The notes under the pieces are model-generated. The model ran no database searches. It was given only the letters and a program-made list of their open reading frames with translations, and was not told where the DNA came from. 64,000 bases of DNA from Leucobacter tardus (GTDB taxonomy: Bacteria > Actinomycetota > Actinomycetes > Actinomycetales > Microbacteriaceae), in contig NZ_JAGFBF010000006.1 in NCBI RefSeq assembly GCF_017583045.1, forward strand, positions 62,001 to 126,000. Reading direction: 5' to 3'. Positions 37,632-46,843 of the stretch are shown here, in pieces. Numbering within the stretch: the first letter of the stretch is position 1; the number at the start of each line of letters is the position of its first letter. The position numbers were made by a program, and so were the translations under genes.

Positions 37632-38324
37632 TTAGGGGGAGACGAACACGTAGGGCATGAACTCGATGGGGAGGTGGAAATCCTCCGTGCCCCCGTCGAC
37701 CCGGATCCGTACGGAATCCTCGTCACGCAGGAACGTCGCCATCTGCCCCGGCGTGATCCGGGCCTCAGCGAGCTGCTTCAGCAGATCGGGATCGTACTGC
37801 GCGGGCTCCGCGAGACGACGGACGCGCGCGGTCGCCGATGCGCCCACCGTCTCAAGCACCGTGGAGAGGTTCTCGACACCTGCCTGGAACGGGGATCCGG
37901 TCCGGGCGCCAAGCTCTTCGAGGCCGGGGATCGGATTGCCGTAGGGGGACTCGGTGGGGTGATCGAGGATCTCGAGGAGCTTGCGTTCGACCTGCTCGCT
38001 CATCACGTGCTCCCACCGGCACGCCTCTTCGTGCACGTACTCCCACTCGAGTCCGATGACATCGGCGAGCAGCCGTTCCGCGATGCGATGCTTGCGCATC
38101 ACGTGCACAGCCTTCTCGCGACCTTCCGGAGTGAATTCGAGGTGGCGGTCACCCGTGACGACGACTAGGCCGTCGCGCTCCATGCGCCCCACCGTCTGCG
38201 AGACCGTGGGCCCGGAGTGCCCGAGTCGCTCGGAGATGCGCGCGCGCAATGGCACGATCCCCTCTTCCTCGAGTTCCAGGATCGTGCGCAGGTACATCTC
38301 CGTCGTGTCGATCAAGTCTGTCAA
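37632..38324 (-). CDS. DtxR/IdeR-family metal-dependent regulator
   Basis: 230 residues from TTG 38324 (GGAGGTG eight bases upstream). N-terminal winged helix (LRARISERLGHSGPTVSQTVGRMERDGLVVV at about 23-53), metal-binding dimer domain with RKHRIAERLLADVIGLEWEYVHEEACRWEHVMSE (C102/E/H ligands typical of DtxR), and a C-terminal SH3-like domain. It represses iron or manganese genes when metal-bound. Divergent from serC. The window's heme operon would be a natural target, though no box was confirmed. Confidence 0.85.
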   Translation of the reverse strand: MTDLIDTTEMYLRTILELEEEGIVPLRARISERLGHSGPTVSQTVGRMERDGLVVVTGDRHLEFTPEGREKAVHVMRKHRIAERLLADVIGLEWEYVHEEACRWEHVMSEQVERKLLEILDHPTESPYGNPIPGLEELGARTGSPFQAGVENLSTVLETVGASATARVRRLAEPAQYDPDLLKQLAEARITPGQMATFLRDEDSVRIRVDGGTEDFHLPIEFMPYVFVSP

Positions 38325-38429
38325 CTGGGCACCTCCATGCACGCGTTCGCCGACCAGTGTATGGCACGAGTGTATGTGACGCGGGCACGGGCGGATACCG
38401 GGAGCGGCGGTGCGACGGTCGCGCCGGGC

Positions 38430-38435
38430 TAGGAT
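38430..38435 (+). promoter_or_regulatory. -10 box (TAGGAT) of serC, leaderless type
   Basis: TAGGAT ends seven bases before the serC ATG at 38443, implying transcription from about the start codon. Confidence 0.5.
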
Positions 38436-38442
38436 CGGTGCC

Positions 38443-39561
38443 ATGGCCGAAATCGTGATTCCCGAAGACCTCCTTCCCGCCGACGGACGATTCGGGTGCG
38501 GTCCATCGAAAGTGCGCGACGCCCAGCTGGGCTTCCTCGACTCGATCCGCGGTTCGGTGCTCGGCACCTCGCACCGTCAGGCGCCCGTGAAGGATCTCGT
38601 CGGGAGCGTGCGCGACGGACTCTCTGAGCTTTTCCGCGCTCCGGAGGGATACGAGATCCTCCTCGCGAACGGCGGGGCGACGACATTCTGGGATTCGGCG
38701 GTGCACTCGCTCATCGAAACGCGCAGCCAGCACCTGTCGTTCGGCGAGTTCGGTGCGAAGTTCGGCAAGGCCGCAGCTGCGGCGCCGTTTCTGCAGGACC
38801 CCGACGTGCGCACCGCGGACGCCGGCTCCCGCGCCACCGCCGAGGCCGTCGCGGGCATCGACGTGTACGCCTACCCGCAGAACGAGACATCGACCGGAGT
38901 CATGGCTCCCGTGCAGCGCGTGCACGGCGATGCGCGCGCGCTCACCGTCGTCGACGCCACGAGCGGCGCGGGCGGCATCGACTTCGATGCGAACGAGGTG
39001 GATGTCTACTACTTCTCGCCGCAGAAGAACTTCGCATCGGACGGCGGGCTGTGGTTCGCGCTCGTCTCGCCCGCGGCGATCGAGCGCATCGAGCGGGTCG
39101 CCGCATCGGGTCGCTACATCCCCGAGGTCTTGAACCTGGCGGGCGCGATCGAGAACTCGCGTAAGAATCAGACCCTCAACACCCCCGCTCTCGCCTCAGT
39201 CGCGCTCATGGACGAGCAGGTGCGGTGGATGAACGACAACGGCGGCCTCGCGTGGGCGTCCTCGCGCACCGCGGAGTCCTCGGGCGTGCTGTACACCTGG
39301 GCGGAGCGGAGCGCCGTGGCCACGCCGTTCGCGTCCCGACCCGAGGATCGCTCGCAGGTCGTCGTGACGATCGACTTCGACGACAGCGTCGATGCCGGTC
39401 AGATCTCGCGCGTGCTGCGCGCCAACGGCATCGTCGACACCGAGCCGTACCGCAAGCTCGGTCGGAACCAGCTCAGGGTCGCGACCTTCACCGCGATCGA
39501 ACCGGACGACGTGCGCGCGCTCACGGCCTGCATCGACCACGTGCTCGAGCGGATCATCTGA
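38443..39561 (+). CDS. serC: Phosphoserine aminotransferase
   Basis: 372 residues, class V PLP enzyme. It converts phosphohydroxypyruvate to phosphoserine. It resembles the actinobacterial SerC, with the PLP lysine in YYFSPQKNFASDGGLWFA (~190-207). N-terminal PADGRFGCGPSKVR (substrate loop). ATG 38443 is chosen. Next to a DUF3027 protein, as in M. tuberculosis (Rv0884c/Rv0883c). Confidence 0.94.
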   Translation: MAEIVIPEDLLPADGRFGCGPSKVRDAQLGFLDSIRGSVLGTSHRQAPVKDLVGSVRDGLSELFRAPEGYEILLANGGATTFWDSAVHSLIETRSQHLSFGEFGAKFGKAAAAAPFLQDPDVRTADAGSRATAEAVAGIDVYAYPQNETSTGVMAPVQRVHGDARALTVVDATSGAGGIDFDANEVDVYYFSPQKNFASDGGLWFALVSPAAIERIERVAASGRYIPEVLNLAGAIENSRKNQTLNTPALASVALMDEQVRWMNDNGGLAWASSRTAESSGVLYTWAERSAVATPFASRPEDRSQVVVTIDFDDSVDAGQISRVLRANGIVDTEPYRKLGRNQLRVATFTAIEPDDVRALTACIDHVLERII

Positions 39562-39564
39562 CCG

Positions 39565-39616
39565 CTGAGCGGTGTGCGCGGGGCAACCGCTGTTTGCTCC
39601 CGCGCACGCCGCTCAG
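39565..39616. terminator. Shared hairpin between serC and DUF3027
   Basis: Two 18-base arms (39565-39582, 39599-39616) match at 17 positions with a 16-base loop, between the convergent serC and DUF3027 genes; it covers the DUF3027 stop. Confidence 0.7.
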
Positions 39617-40137
39617 TCGTCGTCGGTGACGGCCTCGTCGGTGTCGACGGCGTCGACATCGACACCGTCGATGTCATCATCGTCGTCGAAGTCGTCGTCA
39701 TCCCCCGCGTCGTCGTACTCGGCGTCATCGTCGCCGGCGTCGTCCTCAGCCGTCTCGTCGGCGTCAGCCTGCGACTGGGCGTCGCGGAACTGCGCCATCC
39801 GCTCCGACCACGGCACCCACTCGGGAGCCACGACGGCGCCGTCGCCCGGCAGCAGCTCGACCTCGAGGACCGTGATCGGCGACGACTCGTCGACGCGCGT
39901 GAGCGAGGCGGCCCACCGCCATCCGGGGTATCCGCGCAAGCGGCATTCGAAGTACAGCGTGGCGACGTTCGGCTCCACCATTTCGCCGCCCTCCGACGCA
40001 CCGATGTCCGAGCGGTCGGTGACCTCGGCGAGCGCGGCAATGGCCTGCTCGTGAGCGCCGAGCAGCGTCGGATCCTCAGGGATCACCTGCGCGGGGGTCG
40101 TGTCGACGGGTTCGGCGTTCGCCACGGGCTCAGACAT
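39613..40137 (-). CDS. DUF3027 domain protein
   Basis: 174 residues from ATG 40137, which overlaps the stop of the cold-shock gene. N-terminal helix, then the conserved core (about 50-120: LYFECRLRGYPGWRWAASLTRVDE and VVAPEWVPWSERM). The C-terminal third is almost only Asp, Glu, Ala and Thr (DDFDDDDDIDG), a very acidic tail typical of these proteins. Function unknown; always near serC or the cold-shock gene in actinobacteria. Confidence 0.8.
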   Translation of the reverse strand: MSEPVANAEPVDTTPAQVIPEDPTLLGAHEQAIAALAEVTDRSDIGASEGGEMVEPNVATLYFECRLRGYPGWRWAASLTRVDESSPITVLEVELLPGDGAVVAPEWVPWSERMAQFRDAQSQADADETAEDDAGDDDAEYDDAGDDDDFDDDDDIDGVDVDAVDTDEAVTDDD

Positions 40138-40507
40138 CGAAGTCGTCCGCAACCTTGCGCAGCATCGTAGCGACCTTCCGCGACTGCGCGCGCTCGGGAT
40201 ACTGTCCGTGCTTGAGTCGCGTGCCCATTCCGTCGAGGAGCTTCACGAGATCCTCGATGATGACCGCCATCTCGTCGGCCGGCTTGCGCGATCGCTTCGC
40301 GAGTTTCGGCGCATCGAGCACGCGGACGGACAGCGCCTGGGGGCCTCGGCGTCCTTCGCCGACGCTGTACTCGAGCCGTGATCCCGCATGCACTTCAGCA
40401 CCCTCGGGAACGACGGAGGCGTGCAGGTACACCTGCTGCCCGTCATCGCCCTGGATGAATCCGAATCCCTTGTCCTCGTCGTAGAACCTGACCTTGCCGT
40501 TCGGCAT
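40130..40507 (-). CDS. Cold-shock domain protein with C-terminal extension
   Basis: 125 residues. Residues 1-65 are a cold-shock OB fold (GKVRFYDEDKGFGFIQGDDGQQVYLHAS, with the RNA-binding KGFGFI), followed by a helical extension (EDLVKLLDGMGTRLKHGQYPE) not found in CspA. M. tuberculosis CspB (Rv0871) is the plausible orthologue by position. ATG 40507 has AAAGGGACGAGG upstream. Binds single-stranded RNA or DNA. Confidence 0.85.
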   Translation of the reverse strand: MPNGKVRFYDEDKGFGFIQGDDGQQVYLHASVVPEGAEVHAGSRLEYSVGEGRRGPQALSVRVLDAPKLAKRSRKPADEMAVIIEDLVKLLDGMGTRLKHGQYPERAQSRKVATMLRKVADDFDV

Positions 40508-40615
40508 GCCTCGTCCCTTTCCGCTGCGTAGCCCGGGCGGGCTCCGCTGTCGCTCGTTGTGGTCCGCAGTGCGCGCCCCACCCGGCTCCCACTCTATCGC
40601 GGCACCGGACCGCGA

Positions 40616-40621
40616 TAGACT
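40616..40621 (+). promoter_or_regulatory. -10 box (TAGACT), leaderless type
   Basis: TAGACT ends seven bases before the ATG at 40629. Divergent from the cold-shock gene. Confidence 0.5.
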
Positions 40622-40628
40622 GGTCGGG

Positions 40629-40904
40629 ATGTCCCGAGATCCGAACACCCCGTCACGCCTCGAGCGCGTGCTCGCGCTGACGACGCTGGCGATCATCGGT
40701 GTCGCCGTGATCTGCTTCTTCGTCACGCTCATCGTCGGCATGAACGACCGTTTTCTGCTCGCCGAGGGAGTGTGGCCGGTGCTCGTCGCCCTGACCTACG
40801 TCGGGCTTCCGGTCGCGTTCGTCCTGCTGGTGGTGCTGCTCATCGTCAGCATGCGGCGTCGCGGCAAGGAGAACGCGTCGGACGCCCGGAACCGGCAACG
40901 GTAG
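40629..40904 (+). CDS. Small two-helix membrane protein
   Basis: 91 residues with membrane helices at about 15-37 (ALTTLAIIGVAVICFFVTLIV) and 48-73, and a basic tail. No family recognised. It ends 13 bases before the helicase-associated gene, so the two are probably cotranscribed. Confidence 0.65.
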   Translation: MSRDPNTPSRLERVLALTTLAIIGVAVICFFVTLIVGMNDRFLLAEGVWPVLVALTYVGLPVAFVLLVVLLIVSMRRRGKENASDARNRQR

Positions 40905-40917
40905 TCCGGGGACGACC

Positions 40918-42759
40918 ATGAGCGGAACGCTCGCACTCGCCGCATCGATCGCCGCCATGGACCGCGCGGAACTCGAACAGCTGGTGTCGCGACGCCCGCC
41001 GATCGCCCCCGCGCAGGTCGTCGATAGCATCTCGCTCGCGCTCGACCTGCTGCGGGACGACTCCGTGCAGCGCGCGCTGGAGTCCCAGGACCGGGCGAGC
41101 CTGGGTGCCCTCGGCAGCCTCGGTGCGGCGGACGAGACGACCGCCGCGACCCTGAGGTCCTGGGGCCTCGTCGGTGTGGACGCGACCGGCATCGTCGAGC
41201 TCCCCGAGGTCGTTTCGGCACTCGAGAACGCGACCGCGCAACGCGCATCCGCCGAGAACGGTCCTCGCGCGGAGCACGCGCCCGAGAATCGGGCACGCGA
41301 ACGGCGCGAAGACCTGTCCGCCTGGTACGCCCCGGCGCTCGTCGAAACCCAACGGGCGGCGGCGATTCTGCGCGCACTCCGCGCCGCTCCGGGTAAGGCG
41401 AACCGTCGCGGGGAGGTCGCGGTGACGAGCGCGCGGGCCCTCGCCGAGGCCGCACGCTCCGCCCCCGAACGCGCGGTCGCAACGCTGACCACGCTGCGCC
41501 TGGCCGGTCTCATCGCCGTGACCGGTCAACGCGATGTCGCCGAACGCCGGGTCGTCGTGACGGAGCGTGCGACCGAGTGGTTGACCCGCACGCACGCCGC
41601 CCGCTGGATCGCCCTCGCTGCCGCGCGCGTCGCGGCGATCGCACCGGCCCTGCACCGAGTCGTCGCGCTCGCAGGCGGCGATGTGCGGACCGCGGTCGCG
41701 GAGCGTCTGCTGACCGAGTACCCCCTCAGTGCGGAGCGGACCCTCGAGACGGCGCGGGAGTTCGCGGACGCGGCCGAGCAGCTCGGCCTGACGCTCGACG
41801 GGTTCCTGACGCGACCGGCCGCCGGGCTCTGGGACGACGTCGCGCACGCCGACGAGCTGCTCGAGACCGTTGCAGAGACCCTCCCCGACCAGGCGCCCGG
41901 CGTGTACCTCCAGCCCGACCTCAGCGTGGTGGCGCCAGGCCCCCTCTCCCCGGAGGACGAGGAGATGCTCTTCGCGATCTCCGCGGTCGAGCAACTGGGT
42001 GTGGCATCGACCTTCCGACTGACCGACGCCTCGCTGCTGCGCGCACTCGACGCGGGGCACCCCATCGCCGACGTGCGCGCGTTCCTCGAACGCCTGTCGC
42101 TCACCGGAGTGCCGCAGCCGCTCGAGTACCTCCTCAGCGACCTCGGAGAGCGCGCCGGCAGCATCACGGTCGAAGCCCATCACGGCGACGAGGGTCGCGC
42201 CCGCGTGCGGGTGGTGAAGCCCGATGTGCTGCAGCGCCTGGCGGCGGATCGCGCGCTGCGACACCTCAGACTGCAGACGTTCGTCGTCTCCGAGCGGCAG
42301 TCGGCTTCCGGCGCCGTTACGGGCCGACCCGGTTCGGCCGAGCAGTCCGCGGACGCCCTGATCCTCTTCTCCCCGCTCGCTCCCGAGCACGTGCACGCGG
42401 CGCTGGTGGACGCCAGATACCCCGCCAGGCTGGGCGGGGGCGCCGTACCGTCGTCGCCCGCTCCGGCGCCGACCACAGCGTCCGATCCCGAGCCGACGGT
42501 GCCGGGGAACGACCTCGTCGACCGGGTCTTCGCCGCCTCGCGCAGCGAACCGGGCGCCGGTGACTTCACCCGGCATCTCGAACTCGCGATTCGGGATCGC
42601 CGACCGGTCAGGGTGAGCGCCGAAGCGCGCGGGTCGACCCACAGCTTCACGCTCCAGCCCCTCTCCATCAGCGGAGGTCGTCTGCGCGCCGCCGATCAGC
42701 AGGCGGGAGTCGAGCGCACTCTGCCGATCTCCGCCATCACCGGCGTCGAGTCGATCTGA
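40918..42759 (+). CDS. Helicase-associated protein (XPB/Ssl2-like partner)
   Basis: 613 residues of the helicase-C-terminal/XPB-associated type (Helicase_C_3, PF13625). Regions that match include LDGFLTRPAAGLWDDVAHADELLETV and LQPDLSVVAPGPLSPEDEEMLFAI (~330-370), and a winged-helix C-terminal half with PLEYLLSDLGERAG. It has no Walker motifs. In actinobacteria it lies immediately before xpb (M. tuberculosis Rv0862c/Rv0861c), suggesting they act together in transcription-coupled or excision repair. ATG 40918. Confidence 0.82.
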   Translation: MSGTLALAASIAAMDRAELEQLVSRRPPIAPAQVVDSISLALDLLRDDSVQRALESQDRASLGALGSLGAADETTAATLRSWGLVGVDATGIVELPEVVSALENATAQRASAENGPRAEHAPENRARERREDLSAWYAPALVETQRAAAILRALRAAPGKANRRGEVAVTSARALAEAARSAPERAVATLTTLRLAGLIAVTGQRDVAERRVVVTERATEWLTRTHAARWIALAAARVAAIAPALHRVVALAGGDVRTAVAERLLTEYPLSAERTLETAREFADAAEQLGLTLDGFLTRPAAGLWDDVAHADELLETVAETLPDQAPGVYLQPDLSVVAPGPLSPEDEEMLFAISAVEQLGVASTFRLTDASLLRALDAGHPIADVRAFLERLSLTGVPQPLEYLLSDLGERAGSITVEAHHGDEGRARVRVVKPDVLQRLAADRALRHLRLQTFVVSERQSASGAVTGRPGSAEQSADALILFSPLAPEHVHAALVDARYPARLGGGAVPSSPAPAPTTASDPEPTVPGNDLVDRVFAASRSEPGAGDFTRHLELAIRDRRPVRVSAEARGSTHSFTLQPLSISGGRLRAADQQAGVERTLPISAITGVESI

Positions 42760-42813
42760 CTCCGCGACGCTCACGGGTCCGGCCTCGCTCAGCCTGACGT
42801 GACCCGCCGCGAG

Positions 42814-42819
42814 TAAACT
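42814..42819 (+). promoter_or_regulatory. -10 box (TAAACT) of the xpb gene, leaderless type
   Basis: TAAACT lies eight bases before ATG 42828, so xpb can be made from its own leaderless promoter as well as from the operon. Confidence 0.5.
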
Positions 42820-42827
42820 GGAACACT

Positions 42828-44486
42828 ATGACTCTCGGCCCCCTCATCGTGCAGAGCGACCACACCGTGCTCCTCGAAGTGGCGCACCCCGACGCCGAAG
42901 AGGCCAGGCACGCCCTGGCGGTCTTCGCCGAACTCGAGCGAGCGCCCGAGCACATCCACACCTACCGGGTCACTCGACTCGGCCTGTGGAACGCGCGCGC
43001 AGCCGGCCACACCGCGGATGAGATCATCGGCACGCTGAACGAGTACGCGAAGTTCCCGGTCCCGACCTCGGTGTCGAGCGAGATCGAGGAGACCATGCGG
43101 CGCTACGGCAAGCTGACGATCGAGCGGCTGGAGCCCGCAGCCGGAGACGACGTCGAACCGGCACCGCTCGTGCTCCGCTCCGATGAGCCCATGATCCTGC
43201 AGGAGGTGGCGAGCGCCAAGAAGATCGCGCCCCTGCTCGGGACTCGGATCGACGCGCACACCTACCCGGTCGAAGCGTGGGCGCGCGGCCAGCTGAAGCA
43301 GGAGCTCGTGGGCCGCGGATGGCCGGCGGAAGACCTGGCCGGCTTCACGCCGGGTGAACCCCACGAGATCAGGCTCGAGGAAGACGGCTGGCACCTGCGC
43401 GACTACCAGGCCAAGGCCGTCGACGCGTTCGAGCGCGGCGGGTCAGGCGTGGTCGTGCTGCCGTGCGGTGCCGGGAAGACGATCGTGGGTGCCGCGTCGA
43501 TGGCGGCGGTGGGTGCGAAGACGCTCATCCTCGTCACCAACGCCGTCTCGGCACGGCAGTGGCGCGATGAACTGCTGCGCCGCACGTCGCTCACCGAGGA
43601 CGAGATCGGCGAATACTCCGGCCAGGTCAAAGAGGTGAAGGCGGTCACCATCGCGACCTACCAGATCCTCACGAGCCGGCGAAAAGGCGAGTACCAGCAC
43701 CTCTCGCTGCTCGACGCGCAGGACTGGGGCCTCATCGTGTACGACGAGGTCCACCTGCTGCCGGCCCCGGTCTTCAAGCTCACCGCCGACCTGCAGGCGC
43801 GTCGACGCATCGGTCTCACCGCGACGCTCGTGCGCGAAGACGGCCGCGAGGGCGACGTGTTCAGTCTGATCGGACCGAAGCGCTACGACGCCGCCTGGCG
43901 CGACATCGAGGCGCAAGGGTTCATCGCCCCGGCGGAGTGCTTCGAGGTGCGCGTCGAACTGCCCGAGTCCGAGCGCATGGACTACGCCGTCGCCGAGGAT
44001 CACGACCGGTACCGGATCGCCTCGAGCGCTTCGGTGAAGCAGCCCGTCGCTCGGCGCATCATCGAGAAGCACGCCGGTGAGAGCGTGCTCGTCATCGGCC
44101 AGTACATCGAGCAGCTCGAGTCGATGGCGGAGGCCCTGCGCTCCCCCCTCATCACCGGGCAGACCCCGGTTGACGAGCGGGAGCGGCTCTTCCAGGCGTT
44201 CCGCGAGGGCGCCGAGCGGATCCTGGTGGTCTCGAAGGTCGCGAACTTCTCCGTCGACCTGCCCGATGCGTCCGTGGCGATCCAGATCTCGGGATCGTTC
44301 GGCTCACGACAAGAGGAGGCGCAGCGCCTCGGCCGCCTGCTCCGCCCGAAGGCGAACGGCGCTTCCGCGTCCTTCTACACCCTCGTCACCCGAGACACCG
44401 TGGATCAGGACTTCGCGCAGAACCGGCAGCGGTTCCTCGCGGAGCAGGGGTACGCCTACACCCTCATGAACGCCGATGGACTGTAG
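42828..44486 (+). CDS. DNA repair helicase XPB-like
   Basis: 552 residues. N-terminal damage-recognition-like domain (about 1-170), then superfamily 2 helicase domains: motif I LPCGAGKTIVGA (~210), DEVH box VYDEVHLLP (~304), motif III RRIGLTATL, motif VI EAQRLGRLLRPKA (~505). Same family as eukaryotic XPB/ERCC3 and M. tuberculosis Rv0861c: an ATP-dependent 3'-5' DNA helicase. Coupled with the upstream partner by position (69-base gap). Its own -10 box suggests separate transcription too. Confidence 0.92.
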   Translation: MTLGPLIVQSDHTVLLEVAHPDAEEARHALAVFAELERAPEHIHTYRVTRLGLWNARAAGHTADEIIGTLNEYAKFPVPTSVSSEIEETMRRYGKLTIERLEPAAGDDVEPAPLVLRSDEPMILQEVASAKKIAPLLGTRIDAHTYPVEAWARGQLKQELVGRGWPAEDLAGFTPGEPHEIRLEEDGWHLRDYQAKAVDAFERGGSGVVVLPCGAGKTIVGAASMAAVGAKTLILVTNAVSARQWRDELLRRTSLTEDEIGEYSGQVKEVKAVTIATYQILTSRRKGEYQHLSLLDAQDWGLIVYDEVHLLPAPVFKLTADLQARRRIGLTATLVREDGREGDVFSLIGPKRYDAAWRDIEAQGFIAPAECFEVRVELPESERMDYAVAEDHDRYRIASSASVKQPVARRIIEKHAGESVLVIGQYIEQLESMAEALRSPLITGQTPVDERERLFQAFREGAERILVVSKVANFSVDLPDASVAIQISGSFGSRQEEAQRLGRLLRPKANGASASFYTLVTRDTVDQDFAQNRQRFLAEQGYAYTLMNADGL

Positions 44487-44528
44487 CGCGCCGTTGTCAG
44501 CGACTTCATAGCAAACCGTCAGACACTG

Positions 44529-45236
44529 GTGAGCATGAACGCACAGCCCAAAGGCCCCAGGATCCTGATCGTCGACGACGAGCCCAGCATTCGCGAGCTC
44601 CTGAGCACCAGCTTGCGGTTCGCCGGGTTCGGCATCCGTGCCGTGGCGAACGGTGCGCAGACCATCTCCGCTGTTCTCGAGGAGGAGCCCGACCTCATCA
44701 TCCTCGATGTCATGCTGCCCGACATGAACGGCTTCAGCGTGACGAAGCGGCTGCGGAGCGCCGGCTACACGGCTCCTATCATCTTCCTGACGGCCAAGGA
44801 CGAGACCGATGACAAGGTCGAGGGTCTCACGGTCGGGGGCGACGACTACGTCACGAAGCCGTTCAGCCTCGACGAGATCATCGCCCGCATCAAGGCCATC
44901 CTTCGCCGCACCACGCAGGAGGATGAGGAGTCGGTGCTGTCGGTCGGACCCATCACGATGGATCAGGACACGCACGAGGTGTCCGTCGCCGGCACGCCCG
45001 TCGAGCTCTCCCCCACCGAGTTCAAGCTGCTCCGGTACCTCATGCAGAACACGAACCGCGTGCTGTCGAAGGCGCAGATTCTCGACCACGTCTGGGAGTA
45101 CGACTTCAATGGCGACGCCGGCATCGTCGAGTCGTACATCTCGTACCTGCGGCGCAAGCTCGATCCGCTCACCGAGGAGTCCCTCATCCAGACGAAGCGC
45201 GGATTCGGCTACATGCTGAAGACCGAACAGAAGTAG
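44529..45236 (+). CDS. PhoP-like response regulator
   Basis: 235 residues. Receiver domain (8-122) with DDEPS, phosphorylation site LIILDVML and VTKPFSLDEI; winged-helix domain (135-233) with SPTEFKLLRYLMQNTNRVLSKAQILDHVW. OmpR/PhoP family. The GTG at 44529 or the ATG two codons later are both possible. Its kinase follows four bases after the stop. It resembles the orphan regulator at 22.8 kb. Confidence 0.92.
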   Translation: MSMNAQPKGPRILIVDDEPSIRELLSTSLRFAGFGIRAVANGAQTISAVLEEEPDLIILDVMLPDMNGFSVTKRLRSAGYTAPIIFLTAKDETDDKVEGLTVGGDDYVTKPFSLDEIIARIKAILRRTTQEDEESVLSVGPITMDQDTHEVSVAGTPVELSPTEFKLLRYLMQNTNRVLSKAQILDHVWEYDFNGDAGIVESYISYLRRKLDPLTEESLIQTKRGFGYMLKTEQK

Positions 45237-45240
45237 CACG

Positions 45241-46710
45241 GTGGCGAAGCGCACCCTCACCGAGCGCTTGGCCGACGTGTCGCTGCGGGCCAAGACGACC
45301 GCGGTGACGGTGTTCATCCTCTTCCTCGGTCTGTTCGTGGCGGGGATCGGCACCTTGACGCTCCTCCAGCCGCTGCTGCTGGGATCGCAGGAGACGCAGT
45401 TGCGGCAGCTGCGGAGCGACCCCGCGGGTGCGCTCGCTCCGGAGGCCGATACGAATCAGCTGAAGCGCAACGATGTGCTGTACGCGACGAACCAGTATTA
45501 CGTCGCCGTGCTCGGCACGTCCGGGAGCGTCCAGTACGACAACACTCGCGGTTCGACGTCGGCGAATATCCCGAACGTTCCGCATCTCACGCAAGACGAG
45601 GTCGCGAGCAACCGCGACGACATCACGCGCCTCTCGGGCGACGACGGCACCACCTGGCTCGCGGTCACACTCCCCATCACGGGTTCCGACGGCGAGGTCA
45701 ACGGCACCCTCCTCATCGCGAGTTCGACGGCGTGGGCCAACCGGGTGCTCACGCAGTTCGTCATCATCTTCACCGGATTCGGGATCGCCGTGATCCTGCT
45801 CGGCGCCGCACTCACTCGGATCCTGATCACCGGCACCCTGATGCCGCTGGCCTCGGTCGAGAAGACCGCCCTCGAGATCTCGAAGGGCGACTACTCGAAG
45901 CGCATCATGGTGGCGAGCCCCCACACCGAAGTCGGGCACCTCGGTGAGTCGCTGAACGTCATGCTCGACCGGCTCGACGGTTCGCTCGCCGACCGCGCCC
46001 GCACCATCGAACAGATGCGGCGTTTCGTCGGAGATGCCGGTCACGAACTGCGCACGCCGCTCGTCTCGGTGCGCGGCTATGCCGAGCTGTACCGCATGGG
46101 CGCACTGCAGGACGATGAGCACGTGGCGCAGGCGATGGAACGGATCGAGAAGGAGGCGATCCGCATGACCTCGCTGGTCGAGGACCTCCTCTCGCTCGCC
46201 CGGCTCGACGAGCGGCGCCCGCTCGAGCTCACGGAGCTGGCGCTCAACGACCTCGCCGGCGACGCCGCTCTCGATGCCGGGGTCCAGGCCCCGGACCGGG
46301 AGATCATCGCGGTCGCCGACCCCACGGACCCGGTGGTCGTCGGAGACGAGCACCGCGTCAGACAAGTCATGACGAACCTCATCGGGAACGCGCTGCGGCA
46401 CACGCCCGAGGGCAGCCCCATCGAGATCGTCGTCTCGCGCCCCGAACACGCGAGCGGCGCCCGATTCGAGATCGTCGATCACGGCGACGGGATCCCCGAG
46501 CAGATTCGCACCAAGATCTTCGACCGCTTCTGGCGCGCTGATACGTCGCGGAACCGCGAGACCGGCGGTTCGGGACTCGGGCTCGCCATCGTCAAGTCGA
46601 TCGTCGACCTCCACGGAGGAACCGTCGCCGTGCACGAGACCCCCGGCGGGGGCGCGACGTTCCGCATCGACCTGCCCGGCCCCGCCGAGAGCGGCACCAC
46701 TCAGGCGTGA
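45241..46710 (+). CDS. Sensor histidine kinase, PhoR/TcrY-like
   Basis: 489 residues from GTG 45241. Two membrane helices (about 20-43 and 170-195) enclose an extracellular sensor; HAMP at about 195-245; HisKA with the phosphorylated His in VGDAGHELRTPLVSVRGYAEL (~264-284); HATPase with N-box QVMTNLIGNALRHTPEG and G-box GSGLGLAIVKSIVDLHGG. Cognate to the response regulator before it. Signal unknown. Confidence 0.92.
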   Translation: MAKRTLTERLADVSLRAKTTAVTVFILFLGLFVAGIGTLTLLQPLLLGSQETQLRQLRSDPAGALAPEADTNQLKRNDVLYATNQYYVAVLGTSGSVQYDNTRGSTSANIPNVPHLTQDEVASNRDDITRLSGDDGTTWLAVTLPITGSDGEVNGTLLIASSTAWANRVLTQFVIIFTGFGIAVILLGAALTRILITGTLMPLASVEKTALEISKGDYSKRIMVASPHTEVGHLGESLNVMLDRLDGSLADRARTIEQMRRFVGDAGHELRTPLVSVRGYAELYRMGALQDDEHVAQAMERIEKEAIRMTSLVEDLLSLARLDERRPLELTELALNDLAGDAALDAGVQAPDREIIAVADPTDPVVVGDEHRVRQVMTNLIGNALRHTPEGSPIEIVVSRPEHASGARFEIVDHGDGIPEQIRTKIFDRFWRADTSRNRETGGSGLGLAIVKSIVDLHGGTVAVHETPGGGATFRIDLPGPAESGTTQA

Positions 46711-46843
46711 GCGTCCCGGACGATCGCGCCGACGACTGCTCGTGTGTGGTTGTGTTACGCATCCGCAGGAGACGACGACGAGAGCGCGATTATCATCGGG
46801 AGTTGCGGCCGGACGGCCGTCGCAACGACTTCAGGAGATCCGC

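Noticed and set aside
46803-46827. Possible SAM or other riboswitch before the homocysteine methyltransferase
   Set aside because: Only a simple hairpin (GTTGCGGCC with GGCCGTCGCAAC) is present; no riboswitch core motif could be recognised.
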